Below, one piece after another: positions 29,675 to 38,890 of a stretch of 64,000 nucleotides of DNA (position 1 is its first letter; the number at the start of each line of letters is the position of its first letter). The notes below the pieces were generated by a model. It worked only from the letters and a program-made list of their open reading frames with translations. It was not told the origin of the DNA and did not search any database. Location: NCBI GenBank assembly GCA_019828595.1, contig JAHQRK010000005.1, positions 3,224,001-3,288,000 on the forward strand, given 5' to 3'. This DNA is from Aphanomyces cochlioides (taxonomy: Eukaryota; Oomycota; Saprolegniomycetes; Saprolegniales; Verrucalvaceae). A program made the translations under genes and the position numbers.

Positions 29675-31291
29675 ATGTTCTCGTACGTGACCAAGTTGGC
29701 CGTAGCGTCTGCGGTTTTGTCAATGCTCGCCCGCGCCGATAACTGCGGCAGCGTCGCGGAACGCCCCCCAACGGCGGAACTCCAAGTCATTTCGTACAAC
29801 GATGTGTACGAAATCAAGCCGTATGATGCTGGTCAAGGCATTCTTGTCGGTGGTCCTTCGCACATTGTGCCTCTCGCCAAGACCCTCCGCAAGAACTATG
29901 ACAACAGCTTGGTCATCTTTGCCGGAGATACCATGAGTCCATCTTTGTGGTCTGCTTACTTCAAGGGTTTGCACATGATCGACGCCCACAACGCTATCGG
30001 CGTCGACTTTGCATGCTTGGGCAACCACGAATTTGACTTTGGTATTGATGCTTTCTTGAACGTGAGTGCCAAGTCCAACTTCCCATGGTTGAACGCGAAC
30101 GCGTATGAAATCGCCACGGGTCAACTTCTCCGCGGCACCAAGCCCAACGCTGTCAAGGTGTTCAAGTCCCCCACCATGGGTTCGTTCAAAGTCGGTTTCT
30201 TCGGTGTCATGTACGACATGAAGGACGACTCGAAGGGTATGCGCTGGACTGACCCCGTCGATGCCGCCAAGGAACAAGTCAAGTACTTGCGCACCGTCGA
30301 GAAGGTCGACTTTGTCGTCGCTTTGACCCATCAAGGATTGGAAGATGACAACCGCTTCTCCCAAGCCGTCACCGGTGTCGACATGATCTTCGGGGGCCAC
30401 GACCACTCGGCCATGTACCAAACCCAATTCGGCACTCCTTACCTCAAGAGTGACTTGGACTTCCGCAACATTTGGTTGTCCCACTTGAAGTGGTATGCTG
30501 CCGCCAACGCCACCAACACGACGTCGGCCACCCCTGCCTTCACCAAGATGACGCACAAGAACATGCCCATCACCCAAGCGTTGCCCACGGATGCCGCTTT
30601 GGACGCCCTCATCGCCCAATACGATGCCCAAGTGAAGGAATTGAACAAGGAAGTCGTCGGCTCGCTCTGCCAAGCCACCGACTTGACCAAGTTGACTGTC
30701 CGCTACAAGGAAGCTCCTATCGGTAACTTCATCTCGGATGCTTTCCTCAACTACTACAACGACCGCGTCACGGTCGACATGTCCGTCATGAACGGTGGTG
30801 GTATTCGCACGGACCGCGTCTGGCCTGCTGGTCAAGTCAACTTGGGCGATGTCATCTCGTGGTCTCCTTTCGGCAACGTGATCCAAGTCGTTGCTACTGA
30901 TGGTGCCTCGGTCAAGAAGTTCATCAACTACATCATGAAGGACTCTTGCGGCGCCAACAACCTCGTGGCTGAAAACGGTCTCTATCTCCACATGGCTGGT
31001 GTCAAGTACATCTTTGTCTGCAACGGCGTTGGCTCTGGTGCCGTCACCGAGTTCTCGTACTTGGGCAAGCGCGCCGGCACTGCCGTCCAAGACACTGACG
31101 CCGTCAACGTCGCCATCTCGGACTACATGTACGCCTCGTTCATCAAGGCCGGTGGCGTCACCACCAAGATCATCGTCACGGCTGCCGAAGCTGTCCGTAC
31201 TGAATTGTGCGTTGCCACCTACACCAAGAAGCAAAAGGATGCCTCCATCTGCCCAGCTTCGGAAGGCCGCAGCTTAGTCAAGTTTGCCTAA
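29675..31291 (+). CDS. Secreted 5'-nucleotidase / UDP-sugar hydrolase family metallophosphatase
   Basis: 538 aa with a signal peptide (MFSYVTKLAVASAVLSMLARA), so extracellular or wall-bound. The N-terminal calcineurin-like metallophosphatase domain has VISYNDVYEI (Asp; the usual DxH His replaced by Tyr), FAGDTMSPS, CLGNHEFDFG, VALTHQG and FGGHDHS. The C-terminal 5'-nucleotidase domain has SVMNGGGIRTD and LGDVISWSPFGN. It would hydrolyse extracellular nucleotides to nucleosides; the purine nucleoside phosphorylase at 35.1 kb would act further down such a salvage route (inference). Codon use is strongly biased (C/G third positions), creating a 504-codon open frame on the opposite strand that is not a gene. 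Confidence 0.92.
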   Translation: MFSYVTKLAVASAVLSMLARADNCGSVAERPPTAELQVISYNDVYEIKPYDAGQGILVGGPSHIVPLAKTLRKNYDNSLVIFAGDTMSPSLWSAYFKGLHMIDAHNAIGVDFACLGNHEFDFGIDAFLNVSAKSNFPWLNANAYEIATGQLLRGTKPNAVKVFKSPTMGSFKVGFFGVMYDMKDDSKGMRWTDPVDAAKEQVKYLRTVEKVDFVVALTHQGLEDDNRFSQAVTGVDMIFGGHDHSAMYQTQFGTPYLKSDLDFRNIWLSHLKWYAAANATNTTSATPAFTKMTHKNMPITQALPTDAALDALIAQYDAQVKELNKEVVGSLCQATDLTKLTVRYKEAPIGNFISDAFLNYYNDRVTVDMSVMNGGGIRTDRVWPAGQVNLGDVISWSPFGNVIQVVATDGASVKKFINYIMKDSCGANNLVAENGLYLHMAGVKYIFVCNGVGSGAVTEFSYLGKRAGTAVQDTDAVNVAISDYMYASFIKAGGVTTKIIVTAAEAVRTELCVATYTKKQKDASICPASEGRSLVKFA

Positions 31292-31684
31292 AGCCCAATA
31301 TAGTGCATACGTTTATCACTGTAATCTATATCTCCATCTTATATCTCCATTTCCAACGACCACCATGGAGGCCGTTGCCGTCCATTTTGTGGCTTCCTGA
31401 CCGTCCTCGTCCCTTTGAAGTTAGTGTGAGGTATCCATCTTGTCCAGTGGCCTCCATGTTGCCTCGTAGCTCCATTTTTCTCCACCATGTCTTGCACCTG
31501 TCAATGAATGGAGACGTTATGTTGCAGACCGCGAATCATGCTGTCGGGATGGCGCCCGTCGATACCCATGCCTAATGAATGATTTGTCGGATCCCTAGGA
31601 TGGTCAATTGGATTGAGGACGACGTTCACGCGAGGTTCATGATAACATAGAGCAGTCTATTATATATATCGAACGGTCATGCGT

Positions 31685-32635
31685 CTATTGGTTTTCAAAG
31701 AAGGCCGTGACACGCATGACGACCGTCCAAGTGATGGCTTGACCTGGGGCCATACGAGTCAATCGCGGGATGAGACCTTTCCACAACGCAGCGTGGCCTT
31801 CTTCCTTTGCAATCACATTAAAAGCATGAACGAAACCCTTGTACTTTGGTGCGACGCCTTGCACAGTTTCTTGGGCCATGAGGCGGGTCTTGATCACATC
31901 CATGGGGCAATTGAGGCAAGGTCCTAAACTGCCAGCCACGAGACCATTGATAAATGTCTTCCACATCTCAAGCTGTTTGCCATCTCCATCTTCCTTTTTC
32001 CAGACATTTGAGTTGAGCCATGCAAATGCCATAAAGTTGAATGCTTGGTTGCTTCCTTGACGAATCATGGTTGGGACGTTGCCTTTCCACAAGGCAGTGA
32101 TGCCTTCATTTTGGACGACTTTCTGGGCACAGTCGATTGGACCAGTGAACTTGCTCACGCCAATCTCTTTTTGCATTCGCGTTTTGATCACTTCAAATGG
32201 CGTGACAATCAAAACTGACTCGAGACAACCCGTCAACAAGCCTGCTGAGAAGTTGACGCCGTTTGATGCTTTGGTTCCAGCCTGGGCACCAAGTAACTCT
32301 TTGAACCAAGCGAATGATCCAAATCGGAGAGCATATTTCAGCGTCAAATGCATCACAAATGGCGTGAGACCCTTGTACAATGCCAAACCCCCTTCCGTCT
32401 GATAGATGGTCTTTCCGCAGTGAAACATGCCCTTGTATACTCCCGTTCGGTCAAGTTGAAGTCGCGTCTTGGTGACATCCAAGGGCTGCAACACACATGC
32501 TTCGACAACACCACCGGCCATCCCGGCCATCATCTTGACGTACGGCGAGAGGGGTTTGTTCTTGAGCTCCGTCGTCATGACATCTTTGAGCGCGCTCGTG
32601 GCGACGGCTTGTTGCGAGGAAGGAGTCGGTTGCAT
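31685..32635 (-). CDS. Mitochondrial carrier, succinate/fumarate type (SFC1-like)
   Basis: 316 aa, three tandem mitochondrial-carrier repeats in the inner membrane. Signature PxD/ExxK motifs: QPLDVTKTRLQLD, TPFEVIKTRMQ and CPMDVIKTRLMAQ. LTPFVMHLTLKYALRFG and the end IPRLTRMAPGQAI resemble plant mitochondrial succinate/fumarate carriers. The start is set at the Met before QPTPSSQQ (32635); 36 further upstream codons are open but carry no carrier homology. It would exchange dicarboxylates across the inner membrane; the exact substrate is inferred by similarity only. CCAATCA boxes occur upstream (32721). Confidence 0.88.
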   Translation of the reverse strand: MQPTPSSQQAVATSALKDVMTTELKNKPLSPYVKMMAGMAGGVVEACVLQPLDVTKTRLQLDRTGVYKGMFHCGKTIYQTEGGLALYKGLTPFVMHLTLKYALRFGSFAWFKELLGAQAGTKASNGVNFSAGLLTGCLESVLIVTPFEVIKTRMQKEIGVSKFTGPIDCAQKVVQNEGITALWKGNVPTMIRQGSNQAFNFMAFAWLNSNVWKKEDGDGKQLEMWKTFINGLVAGSLGPCLNCPMDVIKTRLMAQETVQGVAPKYKGFVHAFNVIAKEEGHAALWKGLIPRLTRMAPGQAITWTVVMRVTAFFENQ

Positions 32636-33111
32636 GGGCGGCGGTTTGTTGTCGAATGGAAGTTTCCTTTGTCTGAGTGAGTTGATCTCACTCAGATTCT
32701 CCAAGATCTTTTCGCTTCGACCAATCAAACATCTGGATTTCAAATCAGTTGACTCTGATTGGCTTCTGGATTTTCATTTATAGCGAATCAAAGTCCAATT
32801 TCGACAGTTTCGCCGCTGGATTGGCTCGATTCTGTTGACGAAACGGATCGATTGGAAGCAACCGGAGGATGACGCAGGCGCATCATGCAACCTTTGGCAC
32901 GACCAAGCCAATCCGAGCCAAGTTGAAGTTTGTCGGCGGAGATAGATTAGCCATCAGGCGAAATCTCTCTGCCCCGCATGCAATTGATTGCTGTGGAAAG
33001 TAATGCTCTGTCGAGTCCAATCACCCCTTGGTTTCAAACAGACTGCCAACGACGTCCTCCCCTCCATTGACCAGATTGACATAGACTCTACATCGTTGCC
33101 TCGGTCGACTA

Positions 33112-33158
33112 CGTCCTCCATAATATGGAGGACGTCTTCATAATATTATTATGAAGAC
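33112..33158. repeat. Two adjacent perfect hairpins
   Basis: First hairpin 33112-33134: arms CGTCCTCCAT / ATGGAGGACG around AAT. Second hairpin 33134-33158: arms GTCTTCATAATA / TATTATGAAGAC around one T. They share the base at 33134, so the pair forms a compact double palindrome. Intergenic, between the carrier and the next gene. Confidence 0.75.
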
Positions 33159-33406
33159 ACAATGACTTGGAGAGCAGCAGTGCCAAGCAGCCCAGCAAGG
33201 CTCTGGATTCGAGTACAGCGTGTAGAGCAACATGGAGACCAAAAGGGATGGATGAGTGGTTGAGGCGTGGCTGTGCTTGCCACGTTCTATTTCAGTTTGC
33301 ATGGCAAGAAGACGCCAAGGTTTTTTTGTGATCTTATCTCTAGTTTCAATTTAGAGTTAGTCATACTATTTAAGGTTGACACTTGCCGAGTCAGAAGGAC
33401 GGCAGC

Positions 33407-34321
33407 ATGGCGCAAGTTGGTGGGGAATGGTACCTCGACGAGGCCAAGCTGCTTGGTGCGGTGTCTCGAGCGATTCAAGGATACAAGGGGAAAGTGGCAG
33501 AGCGATGGCATGTTATCCCGATCGCTTTTAAGACGTTCAGTACGACGCAAGCCAATTTGTTGTCCGTCACAGAAAATCCTCAAGTCAACCTTGTCACGCG
33601 CGACGAAAGAAGTGGTGGGTTTGTAGCCTTGCTAGACGACGCAGCGTTAAACTCTCGCCTTGCACGACTGCGGGATGTTTCGAATGACGTCAACTTTGAC
33701 TATTTCTCGATCATGGGCGGATTTACTCAGTTGGCCTTTGACGTGGAAGATTCGACTGGCACACGCTTCCAATTTGAAATGCTCTACAATGAAGGATCTG
33801 TGGACGCAAATACGGGCTTCTTCACCGTCGTTTATAACCGCGAAACTGGCACTGAAGTGGCGCATTGTGTCGTTGGCGGCGATATTGAAACTGCAATCAA
33901 GTGGGTTGACCACACCTTGCTCGAGCGGTTCAAGCCTCACGACGGTTTGTGTCCACCGACAGAGAATGGCCACTTGTCTCGATATGAGGTCATTAATGGG
34001 GACAAGGCTCTCCACCACGAGTTCTTTGACTCGAGTTTGGCTTATGATGGTCTACACGTAACCAGCGGCGACAGCGAAAAGAACCAACTCGAGCTGTTGC
34101 TTGCCGTCGCTGCTAAGCTGTGCAATCAAGATAAAGCCATCTTCTTTCCGAAGATTGTTCCAAATGAAGTCCTCGCCAAAGCCAAGACGGTCTACTTGAA
34201 CCAGACACTGAGTCAGCTTCTCGCCAGCGATGCTTGCGGGCCAACGGGGCAGTTCTTGGATGATATGCTCTTCCTCGATCACGATGTCCAGTTTCGCGAC
34301 CAAGAAGATTGGGATGATTGA
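33407..34321 (+). CDS. Uncharacterised protein, paralogue of the gene at 44547
   Basis: 304 aa, single exon. No domain recognised, no signal peptide or membrane segment; it looks like a soluble alpha/beta protein. It shares an N-terminal block GYKGKVAERWHVIP with GYQGKVAKRWHVVP of the protein at 44547-45479. It also shares VEDSTGTRFQFEMLYNEG versus the equivalent DARDRRFGFDILYCEG, LLERFKPHDG versus LLEEYTPHGG, and a late KxxFFPxxVP segment. So the two are a genuine, diverged family. The longer open frame upstream starts with a non-ATG codon, so ATG 33407 (MAQVGGEWYLDE) is used. Confidence 0.75.
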   Translation: MAQVGGEWYLDEAKLLGAVSRAIQGYKGKVAERWHVIPIAFKTFSTTQANLLSVTENPQVNLVTRDERSGGFVALLDDAALNSRLARLRDVSNDVNFDYFSIMGGFTQLAFDVEDSTGTRFQFEMLYNEGSVDANTGFFTVVYNRETGTEVAHCVVGGDIETAIKWVDHTLLERFKPHDGLCPPTENGHLSRYEVINGDKALHHEFFDSSLAYDGLHVTSGDSEKNQLELLLAVAAKLCNQDKAIFFPKIVPNEVLAKAKTVYLNQTLSQLLASDACGPTGQFLDDMLFLDHDVQFRDQEDWDD

Positions 34322-35137
34322 TAAGTTGCTTGTTTGTCCAATCCATCATGTAATGCAATGCGGTATCGTGGATGTTTCTGGCGTCGTATTTCACATCTCC
34401 ACTGTCATTCTGCCACGTCATTCTCCTTATCCAAGTACATTTAACGTCAATACATGCAGAAGTCTGTGCGACAATCGCATACATAGACTATCTAAGGAAA
34501 TTTCAGTTTCTCAACGGATTCAATAAAGTTCACGAGTCTCCATCCCAAAGCTTCACTCGTGTTCCAACGCTTCGCCCTACGCTAAAATTAGACTCGCTAC
34601 GTTTCCGCGACGCTTGCCCAACCGTGAAGATGTCCAGCATCTTGGTCCTCTCACCAAAATCATCTCGCATGCGTTCTCCTCTCGGTGGATAAGATGGATT
34701 TTTCAGCTTATATGCGCAATCTCTCTCAACGGAGGTACTGCAATGCAAGGTCGCCCAACTCTGAAATTCCACCGTCGCGCAGCAAGGGCCTTGGCTTCAT
34801 GGGCGTTATTTTTCCACATAGAGATGTCTTGACGGTGCGTCCTTGTCGCAGCGACGGTGGCGCAAAGAAACTCGGAAACATTTTGACGCGTTGCATGCAT
34901 TCTCTTGGGAGATTCTTTACTTAATTGATCGCTGAATATGTTTTTCTTTTCATGAAATCCCCTCGGTTCACGTTGAAGTTCAAAATAACAGCCAATCAGA
35001 GCGCAGTATTTGATTTATTTTGACCAATCAAATGGTGTGAGCAACCGTCGTTCAACCATGTGACACCTTTTCGCTCCCCGACGGTTTGATCGAAGGAAAC
35101 AGTGCCGAGATCCGTCATTTGCCATCTTGCTGCCTCC
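34322..35137. other. Intergenic stretch with CCAATCA boxes, no supportable gene
   Basis: About 800 bp. Short ORFs on both strands (for example around 34614-34924) have no recognisable domain. CCAATCA occurs at 34992-34998 and 35024-35030, 110-145 bp upstream of the nucleoside phosphorylase start. Confidence 0.4.
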
Positions 35138-36187
35138 ATGCAACACAATACCATCTCAATCCAAGACATTCCACGCCCTGCCAATGTCAACCACACCCGC
35201 GGAGTTGGCGACTCGGACAATGAACAGTTGCCGTCGAGCCCCCGTGTGGTGTCGCCCCACAAACCGCTCGTCAAGTCGACCACGATGCCTGCTACACGAT
35301 TCCGCGACGATGTCGACATTATCGCCGACTATCTCAAGGAAGTAACGACGTGCCGCCCGTCGATCCTTATTGTCTGCGGCTCCGGCCTCGGCGGGCTTTC
35401 CAAGTGCTTGAGCAACACGACCACGATAAACTACAGCGACATTCCACGCTTTCCAAAGTCGACTGTCGCGGGCCACGCTGGCGAACTCGTCTTTGGTGAC
35501 ATTGACGGGCTTGAGGTCGTTTGCATGCGCGGACGGTTTCACACGTACGAAGGGCATGATGTCAGTGCAACCACTCTGCCGATCCGAGTCATGTGCCTGC
35601 TGGGAGTCAAATTCCTCGTTGTCACGAATGCCGCAGGCGGACTCAACCCAGATTACAATGTCGGCGACCTCATGATCATCGGCGATCACTTGAACATGCC
35701 AGGTCTCGCTGGCAAGCATCCTCTTGTCGGTCCCAATGACGACCGCTTTGGTGAACGCTTCACACCAATGTCTGATTGCTATGACGTGAAGCTGCAAAAT
35801 CTTGCATGGCGTATTGCCAAGCAGCACGGAATCTCACACAAAGTCCGTCGTCATGGCGTGTACTGCTTTGTGAGCGGTCCAACCTATGAAACACCGACTG
35901 AATCCAAGCTCCTGCGGCTTGTTGGTGGCGACTCAGTCGGTATGAGCACAGTTCCTGAAGTCGTTGTTGCACGGCATTGTGGAATGCACATCATTGGCCT
36001 CAGCTTGATCACGAACATGGTCGTCATGCCTGGCCAGCAACGTACTTCCGTTCCCGCTAGCCATCAAGAAGTTCTCGATGCTGTAGCTGCTACTCAAGCT
36101 GTCATTGAGCATTACGTCCGAGACTTAATCGTAGCCATCGACAAAGACTACGACGACTCAACATTACTCTTTGACGACGATTGCTAG
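35138..36187 (+). CDS. PNP: Purine nucleoside phosphorylase
   Basis: Phosphorolysis of inosine/guanosine to base and ribose-1-phosphate in purine salvage; cytosolic, trimeric family-1 PNP type. 349 aa, single exon. Motifs: VCGSGLGGL (phosphate loop), VAGHAGELVFG, RGRFHTYEGHD, TNAAGGLNPDYNVGDLM, then SGPTYETPTESKLLR and VGMSTVPEVVVARHCGM, with SLITN before the C terminus. An N-terminal extension of about 60 residues precedes the core and is not conserved. The Met at 35199 or later could be an alternative start, but 35138 is the first ATG in frame. Confidence 0.93.
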   Translation: MQHNTISIQDIPRPANVNHTRGVGDSDNEQLPSSPRVVSPHKPLVKSTTMPATRFRDDVDIIADYLKEVTTCRPSILIVCGSGLGGLSKCLSNTTTINYSDIPRFPKSTVAGHAGELVFGDIDGLEVVCMRGRFHTYEGHDVSATTLPIRVMCLLGVKFLVVTNAAGGLNPDYNVGDLMIIGDHLNMPGLAGKHPLVGPNDDRFGERFTPMSDCYDVKLQNLAWRIAKQHGISHKVRRHGVYCFVSGPTYETPTESKLLRLVGGDSVGMSTVPEVVVARHCGMHIIGLSLITNMVVMPGQQRTSVPASHQEVLDAVAATQAVIEHYVRDLIVAIDKDYDDSTLLFDDDC

Positions 36188-36254
36188 TTATCCTGTACAT
36201 TAAGCTATGAACTGTGTATTTCATTCACTCATTTGGCATGGAGCGCAATGGATG

Positions 36255-37223
36255 TTACAAGAGCTTGGCATTGCGTAGTTGGGTTTCGACAAGATCAGCA
36301 GTCTCTTGAGAGGCTTCGACGAGAGGAAGACGACAAGCAGCAGAGCAGAAACCAAGCAGTTCCATTCCTTTCTTCAGAGGCTGAGGATTCACTTCAACAA
36401 AGAGGGTCTTCAAGAGATCAGTCTACAGAAAGCCATCACATCCTAGCAACAAATCTCGCTACGTACACAAGCATAATGAGCGCGGCGAGCAGCCTCGTAA
36501 TCTCCACGGCGGACAGCATCAGTGATTGCCACAACGTGCTCTGGAGCTGGGATTGTGTCAGTTGCTGGCAATTCGAGTAGAAAATGTACCAAGGTTGCTG
36601 AGAACGCTCGTGACACCAGTGCCTCCGATTGCCATGATGGGCAATGTCAGCGCGTCATCCCCTGAGAGCACGGCAAGGTCGGTGTTCTTGATGACATCGC
36701 TGGCTTTCACTAGTGATCCAGTGGCTTCCTTCCACCCAACGATGTGCGGAAGCTTCGCGAGAGAAATGACAGTCTCGAGCGTCATGTGAGCACCAGAGCG
36801 GGCCGAGTTGCAGTAGAGAATGACGGGTAGTCCGACATCTTGCACTGCCTTGAAGTGCTCATACATTCCCTTTGCGGATGGACGATTGTAGTATGGAGCT
36901 GCCACCAAGCACGCCGTGGCACCAGCAGCCTTGGCTGCCTAAGTAAGACGCACTGCTTCTTCAGTGCTGTTGGATCCTGTGCCGGCAATCACAGGAACTC
37001 GACCCGCAGCGTATTCAACGACAGCAGCGTTCACTCGATCATGCTCTTCGTGGGAAACCGTGCAGAACTCTCCCGTGGAGCCCATCGAGAGGAAACCATT
37101 CACACCGCGTGCTACTTGGTCCTCAACAATGCGGCGCAACGCGACAAAGTCAACTTCCTTGGTCTGCGCGACGAACGGCGTGACGAGCGCAGTGAAGGTG
37201 CCTTCCAGACGGAGTTTGGTCAT
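36255..37223 (-). pseudogene. Dihydrodipicolinate synthase/NAL-family paralogue with in-frame TAG
   Basis: Exact structural twin of the gene at 37472-38444: exons 37223-36590, 36546-36467 and 36422-36255, the same exon lengths (634, 80, 168 nt) and intron positions. The reading frame is otherwise open, but codon at 36941-36939 is TAG where the twin has AAG (RLT-stop-AAKAAGA). It also departs at the active site: SARSGAHM replaces PGRTGINM, while the Schiff-base lysine in WKEATG and the YYNRP tyrosine remain. The twin keeps NPYYNKP where this copy has APYYNRP. Recent pseudogene, a null allele or a sequence error; readthrough cannot be excluded. Confidence 0.85.
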
Positions 37224-37471
37224 TTCGATACTGAGCGATTTGAGTTGCATCAATCATCACACAAGAAAAACACTTTCAATACACGTTTCGCCCTATCATC
37301 TGCTGTCTTCGAGGCGTTTTGCTAAATAGTCACTATACTTCACTTTATTTTATTATGGGATATTAAATGCAATGTTCATAATAGTCCACATTTACTTTAT
37401 CACACTCAAAATGTTTGGAAAAAAGTGTATTTCCACAAGCCTTGGGTGTGTTTTCAGTGTAGGTCCAAGGT

Positions 37472-38444
37472 TTACAAGAGGTTGTGTGCAACGAGTTGTT
37501 GACGGATGATCTCCGCCGACTCGTCCGAGCACTGCACCATCGGCAATCGGCATGTATCGTTGCAGAGGCCAAGCAATTGCATGGCCTTCTTGATGGGCTG
37601 TGGGTTCGTTTCAATGAACATTGTCTTGCTCAACTTGATCTATCATGGATAACCTCAATCAAGCCATGTCGGTTTTGAACGTACCGTGGACAAGTGTGCG
37701 CGACGAGCAGCTTCGTAATCACCCTTGCGGACAGCATCAGTGATGGCCAAGACCTTTTCGGGAGCTATCATAATAGTTTCAATATTGTGCGACTGTTGGT
37801 GGACAAGTACCTGCGTTCGACAAGACACTGATGACACCTTTGCCACCGATAGACATGATTGGAAGCGTCAAAGTATCATCACCCGAAAGGATAGTGATGT
37901 CACAGAGAGCAGCGATTTCTGAAGCTTGTTCCAAGGAGCCGGTGGCTTCCTTGATCGCGACAATGTTGGGCAACTTGTACAATTCCGCAACGGTCTCAGG
38001 TGTCATGTTGATACCTGTTCGGCCGGGGATGTTGTAGAGCACGACAGGAAGGCCAACGTCTTGGATGGCCTTGAAGTGTTCGTAGAGACCCTTTTGGGAA
38101 GGTTTGTTGTAATATGGGTTGACCACCAAGCAGGCGTCAGCACCAGCGTCCTTCGCAGCTTTGGTGAGGCGAAGAGCTTCAGCAGTGCTGTTGGAGCCCG
38201 TGCCTGCAATGACAGGCACGCGGCCAGCCGCATATTGAATAACTGCGGCAATAATCTTGTCGTGCTCTTCATGAGAGACGGTTGGGCATTCACCCGTAGT
38301 GCCCATGGGGACGAGACCATTGATTCCGCTGGTAATTTGAGCTTCTACGATTCGACGGAGCGCTTCGTAGTCGACTTGTTGGCCGTCCGCCGTGAAGGGA
38401 GTAACGAGCGCCGTGAACGCGCCTTCGAGTTGCAGCTTGGCCAT
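37472..38444 (-). CDS. Dihydrodipicolinate synthase / N-acetylneuraminate lyase family aldolase
   Basis: 293 aa class I aldolase (TIM barrel). Exons 38444-37811, 37764-37685 and 37639-37472; introns 46 and 45 nt. Motifs: LVTPF, GTTGECPTVSHEEH, GTGSNSTAEALRLT, VNPYYNKPSQKGLYEHF (tyrosine of the catalytic triad), YNIPGRTGINM (substrate Arg) and AIKEATG (Schiff-base Lys). The C terminus continues through two small exons, which a single ORF misses. In DHDPS it makes 4-hydroxy-tetrahydrodipicolinate for diaminopimelate/lysine; this subfamily cannot be fixed by eye. Tandem neighbour at 36255-37223 carries a stop. Confidence 0.88.
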
Positions 38445-38890
38445 TGCTTGGAAGATTTCTGAATGAACGAATCTTCTTGGAGAATTTTTAGCCACGACCA
38501 ATCACAAGAATTTATTTTGTGAATATCCCTGGGGCATTGATGTTTGTCCCAAACTATTGCATGAATGAGGTGGACAGACGGTCTTGGGACAAACCGTTTG
38601 CTTCAACATGACACGAATGGAAGGCGCCGACGCCATGGCGATGACGCTGTGCGTGGAGAAGGAGTCGGCGCGGCAGCCTTCAGATGGATGGATTGGAAAA
38701 TAGGTGCCGAGGGATGTCTGGTCTGATGCACAGGTTGAACGCGACAAACGAGGGTTCAAGTTGCAGTTGTAAGGCAGAGCGCATTCTTGTGGATGGGAGC
38801 ACGTCGCGACATGGGAGCGATCCATCTGTCCCGATGATGACAAGCGAGACAGGCACGCGTTCAATGAACGATTTCATCATATTAGCCCTA
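38445..38890. other. Short intergenic stretch upstream of the aldolase
   Basis: About 450 bp. CCAATCA at 38498-38504 lies about 55 bp upstream of the aldolase start. Nothing else supportable. Confidence 0.4.

Noticed and set aside
29720..31234. 504-codon open frame on the minus strand
   Set aside because: Lies wholly opposite the 5'-nucleotidase gene, whose third-position G/C bias removes stops on the other strand; low-complexity Val/Asp/Gly-rich text with no domain.
36929..36945. Premature TAG in the aldolase twin explained as part of an intron
   Set aside because: No GT donor in suitable distance and phase, and the twin gene has uninterrupted coding sequence here.
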